Shown here one piece after another: positions 1 through 11,385 of a DNA stretch of 64,000 bases. Origin of the DNA: Incumbomyces delicatus (taxonomy: Eukaryota; Ascomycota; Eurotiomycetes; Chaetothyriales; Trichomeriaceae); NCBI GenBank assembly GCA_017655985.1, contig JACJVS010000006.1:496001-560000 (forward strand), written 5' to 3'. The notes below the pieces were generated by a model, which saw only the letters and a program-made list of their open reading frames with translations, did no database searches and had not been told where the DNA came from. Positions within the stretch are counted from its first letter, which is position 1, and every line of letters starts with the position of its first letter. A program made the position numbers and the translations under genes.

Positions 1-1510
1 TAAGCAGCTGGTGCATTTCAGTGGGACACGCGTCTTTAGCGGTGTATCAGCTCGGAGGAGTAAGTCTGGAAGTCTGGATCGTGACCAGGCCTTACAGCTT
101 TATGCTCAAACGAAGTTCCTTCCGCACCGAGTATCAATCAATTCGCTACTACTCGGTAAGGGCTATCAACAATATTCACCCTCTCCTAATCCATTGACCT
201 AGGATGTTCGACGATTTAGGTATCAGATGCTATGCGTCGGAGTTGCTAGGACACGTCGCCATTGACTGGTAGATCTTTTGTAGAAAGGAGTCTGTTAGGG
301 TTTGGTAAGAATGGATATGTCTTCCTTGGTCTCGGTTGATGAATTTCAGCTGGTTCTGGTGCCTTGAGTGGCGCGAGCTTTAAGGGTTTTCCGTGACTCT
401 TCAATTCTATGTCGATTAGCCCTGCTTCGGATCAGTGCCCCCTTGATGCATTTGCGATACTTGATATATTAACGTCCCCTCGGGCTCTTTAATGGGTTGG
501 ACTTTACAACCGGTACTCTCTATGTATTCCTAAAATTCAAAACGGCAAACCACTTGTTCTGCTCAATGGATAATCCTTGGAGGTCTGCCGGAGAGACAAC
601 TGAACATGCAGGATCGAACCCGCCCACCACTGCCACCATTAACGCGCCAGTGACCAAGGCACTTGAACTCGTTCCCTCGGGAGCATCGACGCGCTTCTTT
701 AGTCAAATCAGACGAATCGGGCCGTTATCCCCAAGGTCATGGGCACGATGCATCACGTCCGAGCCTGACATGGGGGACCGGCTTCGCAGAACAGATCGAA
801 GAGGCAACAGACTAGTCAGTAGCTAGAAGGACCGTCCTGAGAGAAGAATAATGTCAATGTCAATGTCACCACAATGGGCTATAAACGTCCGCGAGTCATT
901 TATTGCGCTGTCTGCATCGTAATTTTCTGCCATGTCAGACGCCGGTTGGAATCTCCATCGGTGCCGTAAACCAGCGCTTGACCAGCGTGTCCAGCATCCT
1001 GGTGACGATTGTCTTTTCTTCTAAGAACGCTTGATGCACCACTCTCTCCTCGGCTAGAAAGTCCCTGTATCCGTAGCTGTGGACCTAACGATGCTGATCC
1101 TTTCTTGCGGTGATCTCACCCGTACGCTAAAATCCTCCTGGTCAATTCGAAGGATCGGAGGATTGAATTCGCGAATTATAGGATCGGTTCGGGAAGTTGG
1201 TGATCATGAACGGTTGCATCTCTGCATCCATGATCACTATGCGGTCAGCTGGAGGTTCTGCTATTTGGTTGTGGCTGCGACTATGAGCGAGTACAATGAG
1301 TCGCCTGGGTTGAGATACATTACAGGGTAGCCACATCGTGCGGTGAAGAAACGTTGCTCGTTGCTCGTTGCTACTAAGTCGCTCAGGTCTTCGCCATTCG
1401 CCAGCGGTTTCCCACACTCGAACTCGACCATTCGAGCGGCCTAATGACAGTCCTGTGTTTCCAGAACGCAGCTCGATGAATTGCTGCGATGCCGATATTA
1501 GGGCCTTTAT
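1..1510. other. No supported gene
   Basis: Several frames of 60-140 codons are open here on both strands, but none shows a recognisable motif, a good splice pattern or composition unlike its overlapping frames. Base composition is ordinary (CA and TG are common), so this is not part of the RIP-eroded block. I see nothing further that I can support. Confidence 0.6.
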
Positions 1511-2125
1511 CTACCCCTCTGCACCAGGTGTATAAAGACGCCAGATATCGACTTCTCGGTTGAGTTTCTTCCGACACATCGGACAGCTGGTCTCCGCGGC
1601 GCCGCGGAACCAATGTGAGAGACATTTTTTGCAGAAAACGTGGCCGCACCTGGTGACCCGACACGTTTTTCGCTTGACGCATACGTCGCAGATCAGGTGG
1701 CTCAGTCGGCGCGTTAGCTGCCTTATCTGTCGTCTTAAATAGTCGTTGTTCGCTGTTAAGTTCCGTATCTGTTTGTTCCTGCTGTCGAAGACTCGTTGCC
1801 AACACTCTTTATCCTTCTGCCACTGACGGAGCTCGTGCTGGTAGCCACGCTCGCACTGTTCCTTGATTTCTCGGGCAAGCTTCTCACTTAGTCCCTTCCG
1901 CTGCGCATACTCACGATAAGCCTGCACAACGTGCGGCTCGGGATTAGAGTGAATCGCGATGGCCGCCCGTTGAATCCATTGATCACAGGCCATTTCGGTA
2001 GCCTTTTCTATGTCATCGCGCTCCTTTTCTTTCTCATCAGGCCGTGTCGGGTCATAGTCCAGGATGACTTCATGTTCTTGAAGTCCGAAAAGAGAAAGGT
2101 ACTTTTTGATCAACAACAGCTTCAT
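1511..2125 (-). CDS. RING-finger protein with upstream coiled coil
   Basis: A 204-residue frame starting at an ATG at 2125. The C-terminal part carries a classic C3HC4 RING: C146 and C149 (CDVC), C160 and H162 (RCGH), C165 and C168 (CKKC), C181 and C184 (CPMC). RING domains bind two zinc ions and usually recruit an E2 ubiquitin-conjugating enzyme, so an E3 ligase role is likely. Residues about 75-140 are rich in Lys, Glu, Arg and Gln and look like a helix or coiled coil. The N-terminus (about 1-70) has no motif I know. An overlapping minus-strand frame runs from 2264 into the start in another phase and could be an upstream exon, but I found no convincing splice pair, so the start is provisional. 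The gene lies under 300 bp from the hAT transposon that opens the repeat block. Confidence 0.7.
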   Translation of the reverse strand: MKLLLIKKYLSLFGLQEHEVILDYDPTRPDEKEKERDDIEKATEMACDQWIQRAAIAIHSNPEPHVVQAYREYAQRKGLSEKLAREIKEQCERGYQHELRQWQKDKECWQRVFDSRNKQIRNLTANNDYLRRQIRQLTRRLSHLICDVCVKRKTCRVTRCGHVFCKKCLSHWFRGAAETSCPMCRKKLNREVDIWRLYTPGAEG

Positions 2126-2396
2126 AAGTTCCGTCGTCCCGCTTGCCAGTAATGCAAATTTTGGAGTCAGACCTCTGAAAGTAGAACATTGATGATTCCA
2201 TAAAGACTTCGTTGGCTAGGACACCGACGAGCTTCCAATGGTTTTCTAAATACTTATCATTCACCGGGTCCCAATGCTACAACGCAAGGGTTTGTCAACT
2301 TTACTCTCGAGGAGTATCGGAGTGACTGACCTTAATAATGATCGAGTTAGGTTGTTGACTCATACTCGAGAGGCAACCAGTGACAAGGCCTGCAAG

Positions 2397-2451
2397 ATTC
2401 GAATCATGCTTCGAATCATAGAAATTTGGTGATTCGAAGCATGATTCGAAT
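2397..2451. repeat. Subterminal hairpin of the hAT element
   Basis: A perfect 22-bp inverted repeat (2397-2418 and 2430-2451) with an 11-bp spacer, built of two ATTCGAATCA-like words. Similar TTCGAATC words recur near the right end (35650-35725). hAT transposases typically bind clusters of short subterminal motifs, so this is a likely transposase-binding region. Confidence 0.75.
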
Positions 2452-2953
2452 CATAGACCTTCCCTAATCGGGCCATAGTAAAGCTGCGGTATAGATAATC
2501 TCGTCTTATCTTGGTGTTGTAGATATTTAAATAGCTATCGCGAAAATATCGGATTCATCACCACCTGCTATTTCTTTAATCTTAACTGTAAACCCTCGTC
2601 ATTCTGATCGTATATCGCATTAAAACGTCGAATATAAACGCTATAAACCGCCGTAGAAGTATCGAGGGGCTAAACTATCGCTAGCTTAGTCTCTTAGAGC
2701 GACGTATTACCTTGCGATAGATCTTGATCTTAAGATCGTCGCGTAGAGGTATACGAGGTGTAATAGCTTCCTTCTTTGTCCTAGTAGCGCAGTTTCGAAT
2801 ATTTAAAGGCATATAAAGCAGTCGCATTAAGTGATATCGCGGCAGCTAGAGGTTTAAAGTAATCGATCGATATCGCGAGAGCCTTTATCGAGAGCAGGAT
2901 TGGAGGACGTAAAAACGGAATCGTTCAAAACTCTATATTACAGCGTTAATATT
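2452..2953 (+). other. Interior of the hAT element, no readable coding
   Basis: About 500 bp of moderately eroded sequence between the subterminal hairpin and the readable transposase segment. By position it should hold the 5' leader and the N-terminal half of the transposase, but I could not follow a frame through it. Confidence 0.4.
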
Positions 2954-3144
2954 TCAGAGTTTAGACGTATCTTGATCTGGTAGTATATTTAAGATTATAT
3001 TCCGTTCGCCAAGCTTAATACCAGCGTATTCAGGACCTTTATGACGACCGCTAGCCCGACGATCGATCGATATTTACCTGGTGGAAGGACTATACTGCAG
3101 CGGATAAGAGATAAATTCGAAGTCGAGAAGAAGAAGATCAAGAT
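2954..3144 (+). pseudogene. hAT transposase, middle fragment
   Basis: One plus-strand frame reads from SEFRRILIW to the motif FRTFMTTASPTIDRYLPGG and then a Lys-rich helix (FEVEKKKIKI). This matches the hAT pattern of a 'PF..ve...Fr..m....P...ps..TI' block followed by a charged helix. Two in-frame stops (TAG at 2981, TAA at 2990) are of the kind produced by C-to-T or G-to-A change. The frame is cut at 3145 by an LTR. The matching C-terminus is found 32 kb away at 35372-35554. Confidence 0.7.
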
Positions 3145-3468
3145 TGTGAAGGTATGAGAGGTGAAGGGGTCTGGACATGAGTGAATGGAAGTAAGATGAT
3201 CAGAGATGAATGTGATGCTTGTGTTGCTTAGATTTCTATCTAGGAGATACGGGTAAATGGCCAAGGTGCTGGGTCATTCTTGTTGAGATTGCAGTGGGTT
3301 TTGACCGTCGTTGTGGCAATGTTCCCAACCATCTAGTCATGACGCGGTTGACATGACAATCGGCCGATCCTCGTCACATGCCACCAGCGCGTCACCAGCG
3401 CACTCTCTTACCGCCAGCGCGCTCCGCGTCGCTAGCGTATCCTCGCTAGTTCACCTTGCCATTTCACA
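3145..3468 (+). repeat. LTR-like sequence inserted in the hAT transposase
   Basis: Begins TGTGAAGG and ends TTTCACA. It matches, in inverted orientation, the solo LTR at 34061-34512: both share the ordered blocks TGTGAAGGTATGAG, CATGAGTGAAT, GAGATTGCAGTGGGTTTTG and CATGCCACCAGCGCGTC. It is about 130 bp shorter than the other copy. The flanking 5-mers (AAGAT and ATATT) do not match, so either one end is truncated or a later event altered it. CA and TG are common, unlike the eroded elements to the right. Confidence 0.65.
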
Positions 3469-3683
3469 ATATTAATATATTAACATGTTAATATACTTAC
3501 TATATTAATATATCGACAAGTCGCCATATCGTATTTCCTATTCCGGTAATCACATATGGCCTCCCTACATGTGCCGAGCCTTCCTCGCATAACCTTTCAC
3601 GGTTCCTATAAGAAGCGGCCATCCGTATAGTTACTTCGTAATAACTGGCTAAAGAAATATCAACCTTAAGGAACGATTAATAA
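3469..3683. other. AT-rich spacer of unknown origin
   Basis: Starts with repeated ATTAATAT words and continues into sequence of normal composition up to the target duplication of E2-fwd. It may be the end of another LTR or deleted hAT interior. I could not assign it. Confidence 0.4.
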
Positions 3684-3944
3684 TGCGTTGTTATACGTAA
3701 GTCTGAGAAAGGCTATAAGGCTCTACTGTCATATAAGTAGTATGTAACTTATAGGTAACTTGTATACAGATATTTCGAGAAGGGAATAAGGTAATAGGAA
3801 CCCGAAAGTAGTATACAACTTATATATAACTTATACGCTACCGAAGAATACTTAATTAGAACTCGAGAGTCTTACCGCTTAAGCTCCTTAAGCGTTAAGT
3901 CTCTATTATAGTATATACTAGCTACAGTATTCTATTAACTATTT

Positions 3945-4185
3945 TATTACGAAACAAGACTGGAGTACGTAAGTAATCTCCTACCCGAATCGAGTAAGAG
4001 ATTCTCCGAGACTAATAAAGGCACGTACTACCCGATTCGGGTGTACAACGTCTCTTACCGCCTTACTCTTCTCTTTCTCCCTCTTAGGCGTTAAATCGTT
4101 ATTAATAGGTCTTATAGCTATTATTATTAATTATCTCTATTCATCTTAGCTATTCTTACGCTCAGTAATAGCCTAGGTTCTAATA
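3945..4185 (+). repeat. 5' LTR of E1
   Basis: 241 bp, direct repeat of 11101-11341. The two copies differ mainly by transitions. They share the words CCCGATTCGGGT and GTTAAATCGTTAT. Confidence 0.9.
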
Positions 4186-5640
4186 ATTTTTAACGTCTAC
4201 TTAGAATTCGCTAACGCGTCTAAACGGCTACGGATGAGATTAAGGCGAACTAAAGTAGTAAGGGAACGGCGACGCCGTACTTAGCTATAATTAGAAGAAC
4301 TCGCGATGAACGCGGACTACCTTAGTCTTAACTCGTCGCGAGCATACAATACTCGTTTCTTAGCTAGAGGGACTAAGCTAGAGGCTTTAGCTAATTAAGG
4401 AGAATTCGCTATAGTCGAAAGGTTATAGTATACCCTATTCTACGATAAATCGGACTACGAGAAGTAAATTTATAAAGAAGAACTAATATAGCGGCGAACG
4501 ATACTGTATAAAATAACGCTAGACGAGCTACTAGTAATAAGCGTACGAAAAGAGCGAGAAGCATAAAGATAACGTCTAATTAAGCGAATCTAATATCTAG
4601 ATAAGGGCGATATCGGAATAGAGGCTAAATAGCTAAACGAAATACGTCGAGCGACGAAAGTACGCTCTATACTCGATTCGAATAAAAGCTATAAGCGAGG
4701 CGTCTTATTATACCTCGAGAGTCTTCTAAAATAGCTTAGACTAGCTGCTTCGTCCTCCTTTAATAGTAGTAATTATACAGAACTTAAAGAATTTCTTATT
4801 AGTATAGAAGTTTACTTTAAAGCCCTATAATAGGAACTATAGAACGAGAACTTTAGAAAATAAGCTTTATAGTTAGCTACTATATAGCTAAAGGACGACG
4901 TATAACGAGCGTATACTAAAGAGAGAACTAAGCTTACTACTTAAAAGCAGTTTAAAGTCTTTTTATAAAGCACTATTAAGGACTCGTAAACGCGAGAGAT
5001 TAAGACGACGAAACGCAGTTAATTCCTACGGTAAATAGGGGCGTAAAGTGCTCGTTAATTTCTATATAAGCTTAAAGCCGTTAAATAGAAGATTCGCGCT
5101 ACTAGACTATCTAATAAGAAGCTCGTAGTATACCGATTCCTTTATAATTTTAAGTCTATACTCCGAATCTTTATCTTAGCCGAGCCTAAGGAGGTACGAG
5201 AAACTCGAGACTCGGTTCTCGCGGCAGTATAGCGTTACGAGTCTCGCCTAGTAGAGGACTCGAGCAAGAGAGGAAAGCAAAGAGAAGAGATCGTAAAAGA
5301 GAGAGAAGAAGAAGACGAGAGACGAAATAATCGATATAAGAGAGACTCTCGTCCGAATCGAGTAAAGAATTACTCTTAATTCGGACTTCTAGCCTTTACT
5401 CTTAGATCTAACGATAAAGAGAAATCTCGATTAAATAGATCGTTACGCTTCGTTACGTATTTTAAATATAAGGGCTCGTATAGAATCGCTAAGTATTTAT
5501 AGCGATTATAAGCGATAGACGCGAAAAAAGAATAGTTAGTACAGTTATAACGACGATCGTACTAGTTAATAAGAAATAGGCTCGTTAGAGAATACGTTAA
5601 TCTATTAAAGTAAACGTCGATATCGTCGTAAATAGAAAGC
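4186..5640 (+). pseudogene. E1 gag remnant with CCHC knuckle
   Basis: Plus-strand frames here are charged and interrupted only by TAA and TAG stops. At 5458-5496 a frame reads YFKYKGSYRIAKY; changing TAT codons back to the TGT or CAT they derive from by RIP gives a CX2CX4HX4C zinc knuckle, the nucleic-acid-binding motif of gag. No intact frame remains. Confidence 0.7.
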
Positions 5641-8600
5641 GTTATACGCTTAAAGCAGTTATCGACTTCGAAGCGAAGGACGACTATATTAGCTAAGACG
5701 CGTATATACGACTAAATCTTAAGAGAAATCTCGTAGATATAGTTAGTAAAGCGGTAAATAGAAGTCGTCTTTAGCTCTTCGAAACGTACGAACTTACAGT
5801 ATTCGCTTTAGATATAAAAGGATAGTAGATAAAGATCTACTACGCGCTAATCGCTATAAAAATAAATAACTGTAAACTGCTTCTTAGAATACTCTAGCTA
5901 TAGAAGATTAACCCTAATATTAGCTAGCGATAAGGAACGTAGAAGATTAGGTCGAACTACGATCGCCTATAACGTAGAAGGGCTCGCTAGAAAGGCTAAC
6001 TTTATTATTTCTACGATAACCTCGAGAGCGTACTACGAATTCGTAGAATAACGACGTAATAATTAAAAAGAGAAAGAAACGAATAGATATTTCTTATATA
6101 GTATCGACCTAGCTCGAAAGAACTAGACTTCGAAAGTACGCTCTACTCGATTCGAATAAGAGACTACTCTACGATTATAAGGGCTCTACGTATCGAGAAA
6201 GGTAAGATATCGAAAATTTATCGAGAATTTAGAGACGTCGTAGCCGACTCGAACGACGTAGAATTACTATTTAGTACCCTCGTAGAATACTCGATTAAAC
6301 TTACTTCGAAAGCTACGACGCTATACGAGCCTATATACCCTCTTAGCGATAAGGAGTTAGAAGAGCTAAGGCTATACTTAGATAACGCTTTACGAAAAGA
6401 GTAAATTTAGAAGAGTAACTTAGCGGCCGAAGCGTCGATTCTCTTTATACTAAAAAAGAACGAATTCTTACGTCTTTACGTTAACTATAGAGAGCTAAAT
6501 AAGATTACGATAAAGAATCGATACTTCTTACTCTTAATTAATAAAATACTAGATCGTCTTAGCGGCGCGAAGATATTCTCGAAACTTAATCTAAGAGACG
6601 CTTATTATCGAATTCGTATTAAGAAAGAGAATCGATAAAAGACGGTATTTCGTACGCGGTATAGCTAGTTCGAGTATTTAGTTATACTATTCGAATTAAT
6701 AAATATATCTACGATCTTTTAGTTTTATATAAATAAAGCGTTATAAGAGCTCGTCGACTCTTACTGTATCGCTTATATAGATAATATCCTTATCTATAAC
6801 GGTAGTATAGAGAACTATAAACGGTACGTAAGATTAGTACTAGAGAGACTACGAAGATATAGTTTATACGTTAAGCTATCGAAGTACGAGTTTTACGTTA
6901 ACTAAATAGATTTTCTTAGATTTCGCGTAACTATAAACGATATTATAATAGACTCTAAAAGAGTAATAGCTATTAACGAATAGCTTATATCGTTAACGTA
7001 TAGAGATATTTAGATATTTCTAGACTTTACTAACTTCTATCGTAGCTTTATTAATAAGTATTCGATAATTATAGCTTCTCTAATAAACCTGCTTAGAGAG
7101 ATATAGTAGAGAAAGAAAACTAGGTCTTTTTACTAATTATCGAAAGCCGAAAGTGCCTTTCGAGAGCTAAAAGCTCTCTTCTAAAGGGCTCTCTTACTGC
7201 GCTACTACGACCTAAGCGTAAAGACGCGAGTCGAGATAAATACTTCGAGTAATAAAATTAAAGAGATTCTATTTTAATACTACGATAACTTATAGTATCT
7301 CGTAGTATTCTTCTCTCGAAAGTTTTAAGACGAAGAGATAAGGTACGCGATAGAGAATTAGAAGATACTAGCGATAGTTTATATATTTAAGAAATAGCGC
7401 TATTATCTAGAATCCTTAGCGCGAACGATAAGAGTAGTTATCGATTACGAAGTTCTTATAAAGTTTATAAATACTAAGGTGCTATCTCGAAAACGATAAA
7501 CTAGATAAATAGAGTTCCTAGCTACGTATAACTTTAAACTTAAGTAGCGAGTAGATAAGAAGAACTCTACTAATAGTCTATTAAGAAGGCTAGATTATAA
7601 AGACTTCGAGATAAACGATAGCCGAAAGGATAACGCGTTACTTAATCTTATTTTACTTCGAAGTATAAGCTTATTCGAATCGAGTAAAGAGCTACTAAAG
7701 ATAGAAATCGAAAGAATATTAAATCGATAGAGAAGCTAAATACTAGCTACGCGTATTACGATTATAACTAGAGCTCGATTATTAGTAAAGCCGCTCTCGA
7801 GAAATAGTATATAGAATACTCTACGAAAATCGCTCGTCGCTATAGATACGAGCGCTTCGAATACTTATAGAGTAAAAAGAGTTTACGACTTAGTATCGCT
7901 AGGCGCCGCTAAAGTTAAGAGTAGAGAAGAGTATATCTCTAATACCGAAGTAAAGAACTCTAATATATCTACGAAGAGAGAGAAAAACTATATAGTAACT
8001 TTATTCGATTCGGATAAAAGAGAGAATCTAGAGGCTTAGATCCGATATATTTAATAGTTAGATTCGTTTATATTAGAATAAAAATAAGTATTATATCTAG
8101 ATAATATAGTTAGCGATATACGATTATTTAACGAGAAATAGTCCGTAGATACGATAGAACTAGTCTAGAAAAACGAAAAAGTCTATATTCTAGAAGACTT
8201 CGCTATAAGAGTAGAGATTCTACGAGTAAATTACGACGATCTCTAGAATAGAGATTACTTTAGACGTACTAGAATCGTTAAGGTAATATAGCGATACTAC
8301 TAGTAGTCTAAGATAAGCGAAGAGATCGTCGATTACGTTAAAATATATAATATTTACTAGCGAATAAAGGTATCTTAATACTAACTGTATAGACTGCTAG
8401 TACCGCTACTACCGCTAAAGAAATCGTAGAAGAGTATAGCGATAGACTTTATTATAGAATTATCGATATCTATCTATTATAGGTCTATATACGACGCGAT
8501 ACTAGTAGTAATTAATAGGTACTTAAAGATAGTTCGTCTTATCTCGTATACGTAAAATACTACGATAGATAAGCTAGACGATATACTAATCGACGAGATA

Positions 8601-9560
8601 TTCTTACGATTTAGATTTCTAAAGTCGATCGTAAGCGATAGAGGATCGCTATTTATATTAAAATACTAAAAAACGATCTACTACTATTTCGTAGTAAAGC
8701 GAAAGATATTAATAGTATTTTATCTATAGACGAATAGCTAGACGAAACGTCTAAACTAAGAGCTTAAATACTACTTATAATACTATCTAAACGATAAATA
8801 AAGCAACTAGACGGAACTGCTAAGTAGCGCCGAGTAGGCTATTAATAATAGCGTAAACTCGACGATCGAAGCGATATTATTTTAAGTAGTATATATATTC
8901 GTATTGTAAACTAGAAAAAATATCGAGCTAGCGCTTCTATTCGAATCGAGTAGAAAAGAGAGAAAATCGATTTACGTACTTATATTAGAGAAAGTAATAA
9001 AACTAGTATAAGTTAGAAAATAACTATAGTAGAATTAAATTAACGTTTAAGTAAAGATTAAGAGATATTACGACTTACGCTATAAAAATACGTCCTTTAT
9101 AGTAGACGACTAAATTCGACTTACTACTAAGAATATCTAGCTACGAAAAGCGATAAAGAAGTTATTAAATAAATTTATTAAGCCTTTTTAAGTATTAAAA
9201 AGAATAGATTAGAACGTATATTAACTAGATCTCTCTTAAAAATACGAACGATTATACTCTACGTTTTACGTCTTTTTACTAAAGCTATACTATATAAGAT
9301 CGAAGTAAGAACTACTAGAGCTAGTAGATATTAATAGAGAATAGAAATAGAAAGTAGAATATATTCTTAACGTATAAGAGAAGAATAAGAAAAGAAAGTA
9401 GTTCGTTAAATAGATAAAATAAAGTTACGATTATAATATATAAGAACTACTAGAATATCTAGAATACGTAAAGAATCTAGTAAAAAGATTTAAAGAGAAG
9501 TAAAAAATAGCGAAAAGAAGATTCGAGATTCTACTTAAATCGAGCGCGTAAAGGAATTAA
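5641..9560 (+). pseudogene. E1 pol remnant: RT, RNase H, integrase, chromodomain
   Basis: Reverse transcriptase is clear at about 6460-7080: LRLYVNYRELNK, then LDRLSGAKIFSKLNLRDAYY, the fingers and palm of a Ty3-type enzyme. RNase H follows at about 7200-7480 (RVEID, then FFSRKF and a tether). The integrase core is near 8430-8900 (IAIDFIIELS, then ILVVINRYLKIV and a SDRGS block). At about 9350-9500 a frame reads VEYILNV, then FVKQIK and LEYVKNLVKRF, a chromodomain with tryptophans lost to stops. Chromodomains target chromoviruses to heterochromatin. Many stops, nearly all TAA or TAG. Confidence 0.85.
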
Positions 9561-9699
9561 AAAACTAATAAAAGAAAGCGCTATCCTTATAACGAGCTAT
9601 ACTACTACTTCGTAATCGAGCTTCGCTAGAACTCGCTTTCTCTTTTCTTCTCTTCTTTCGCCTTTCGTACTAGTATACGCTATAATATTCGAGTACTCG

Positions 9700-10440
9700 C
9701 TTTATCTCTACTACTAGAACTACTACGATCTCTTCTTCGTCGTATACGCCGTATAGCGATAAACTCCTTCGTATCTCGCCGTCGATCTATAGCCTACTAC
9801 GCAGCGACGTTAGCCTTCTAGACTATTACTGCGAGCTCTACTATAAACGACGACCTAACCGATAAAGAACTAATAGAAAAGCGAATCGAAGAGACGACGA
9901 TCGTAGAAGTAATACGAAAGGTTATAGACTCGATAATAGAGAATCGAGAAGAAGATAAGGTAGAGAATAAGAGCGAGAACGTTAGTAGTAATAGCGAGAT
10001 CACTAACGAATAAAGAACGCGAGAGAAGAAGAAAGAAGAAGTCGAAGAAGAAACGAACTTTCTCTCGTCGATATAGTCGATAAAGAATAAATCTTCGTTT
10101 ATCTCTACGAAAATCAGTATATAGAAAAATAATCGAGAAACTATATACCGTCGTCTTCTAATAATTAAGACTAGAGCTTAGTAGTTTAACGCGATAGGAC
10201 TAAACTATCCTTAAGTTAAATAGTTTAGTTCTAGAAAGATAGTAAGATACGGTATATAAAAGATACTCGATATACTCTTCGGCCAGCTATATAAAGGCGA
10301 TAAGCGACGGCGTCGAGACTATCTTTTAGAGCCTAAATATTCTCTTAAACTTAGCTACTAGAGATATATTAGTAGAACTATAGTAAATTTCTATTTAATT
10401 CGAGCGAGAAATTTCTAAAAACAATATATAGCTACTCTAG
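9700..10440 (+). pseudogene. E1 extra sense frame after the chromodomain
   Basis: A further plus-strand reading, in two adjoining phases, lies between pol and the 3' LTR. It includes the acidic stretch DDLTDKELIEKRIEETT at about 9845-9900 and a later basic part with FGQLYKGDKRRRRDYLLEP near 10285-10340. Its stops are TAA or TAG at positions where CAA or CAG would fit. It could be a C-terminal extension of pol or a separate accessory protein. I recognise no domain. Unlike E2 and E3, the better reading here is on the sense strand. Confidence 0.45.
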
Positions 10441-11100
10441 AGAATAGGTCTCTTCGCTATTACGCTCGGTCCTTATTCTCTCGACCGTAGAGATAAAGGA
10501 TAAAGCCGTAGAGCGGTAGGCTCGAGGAACCTAAACTAATTAGCTAGTAAGTACTACTATTAAAGTACGCTAATAAAAAAATAGATACTATAGGTAGCGA
10601 CGTATCGCTAGTAAGTATTATTATTAAACTAGTTATAGCTTTAGTTTAAGGCTTCTAAGGGAATCTAAGTACTAAGACTGTTAGTAAAGCTAAATAAATT
10701 AATAATAATACGTATAGAGTACGTAGATAGCGCTAGTATTAGAGATTCTTATTTAGCCTAGTAGCTAAAAGCTTACTAGAAGAACGAATAGCTGCTACTA
10801 TTAGCTAAAATCTAATAGACGATAGTAATACTGATATATAGTGTTAATAATAAAGGAAAGAAAAGAAGAAGACGAGGCGAAAGCTGTAAATATTAATAAC
10901 GACGACGAGAGAATAACGAGTAAACGCGTTTACGTTACGCGAGAAACCTTAGATATAGCTATATAGCGCCCTACTCGATTCGGGTAAAGAAAATAATTAA
11001 TATAACTACTCTTAATCGAAGGTCACTTAAGCTTACGAAGGAGAGAAGATACTTATTCTAAGCGCGATTCGAGACGAACCGCCTTTAGAGGGAGGGCAGT

Positions 11101-11341
11101 TATTACGAAATAAGACTAAAGTACGTAAGTAATCTCCTACCCGAATCGAATAAGAGATTCTTCGAGACTAATAAAGGCACGTACTACCCGATTCGGGTAT
11201 ACAACGCCTCTTACCGCCTTACCCTTCTCTTTCTCCCTCTTAGGCGTTAAATCGTTATCAATAGGTCTTATAGCTATTATCATTAATTATTCCTATTCAT
11301 CTTAGCTATTCTCACGTCTAGCAATAGCCTAGGTCCTAATA
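11101..11341 (+). repeat. 3' LTR of E1
   Basis: 241 bp, direct repeat of the 5' LTR at 3945-4185, preceded by a purine-rich tract ending GAGGGAGGGCAGT. It is followed by the right target duplication TATTC. Confidence 0.9.
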
Positions 11342-11385
11342 TATTCTAATCTACTAATACCTTTAGCTAGATACTAGATCTAATA

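Larger units (their letters stand above)
3945..11341 (+). mobile_element. E1: Ty3/Gypsy chromovirus, full length, RIP-eroded
   Basis: A 7397-bp element with two 241-bp LTRs (3945-4185 and 11101-11341) that begin TATTACGAAA (an original TG start changed to TA) and end CCTAATA. The target duplication is TATTT on the left and TATTC on the right, a single C-to-T difference. A purine tract (GAGGGAGGGCAG) lies just before the 3' LTR. Gag, reverse transcriptase, RNase H, integrase and a decayed chromodomain occur in that order on the plus strand. It inserted inside the 5' LTR of E2-fwd. Confidence 0.9.
3689..11385 (+). repeat. 5' LTR of E2-fwd, split by E1
   Basis: The left part is 3689-3944 and the right part 11347-11385. 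Joined across E1 they align with the 302-303 bp LTRs at 12252-12553, 19828-20129 and 34948-35250 (shared core GCTTAAGCTCCTTAAGCG and the end TACTAGATCTAATA or equivalent). The split point carries the E1 target duplication. Confidence 0.85.

Noticed and set aside
497..826. 109-codon plus frame near the left edge
   Set aside because: No motif, splice site or coding bias; length is within chance for this composition.
9818..10003. Minus-strand frame in E1 as an antisense gene like those of E2 and E3
   Set aside because: The minus reading is a hydrophobic Ser/Ile/Leu run typical of the complement of an acidic Lys/Glu-rich sense frame; the sense reading is more protein-like.
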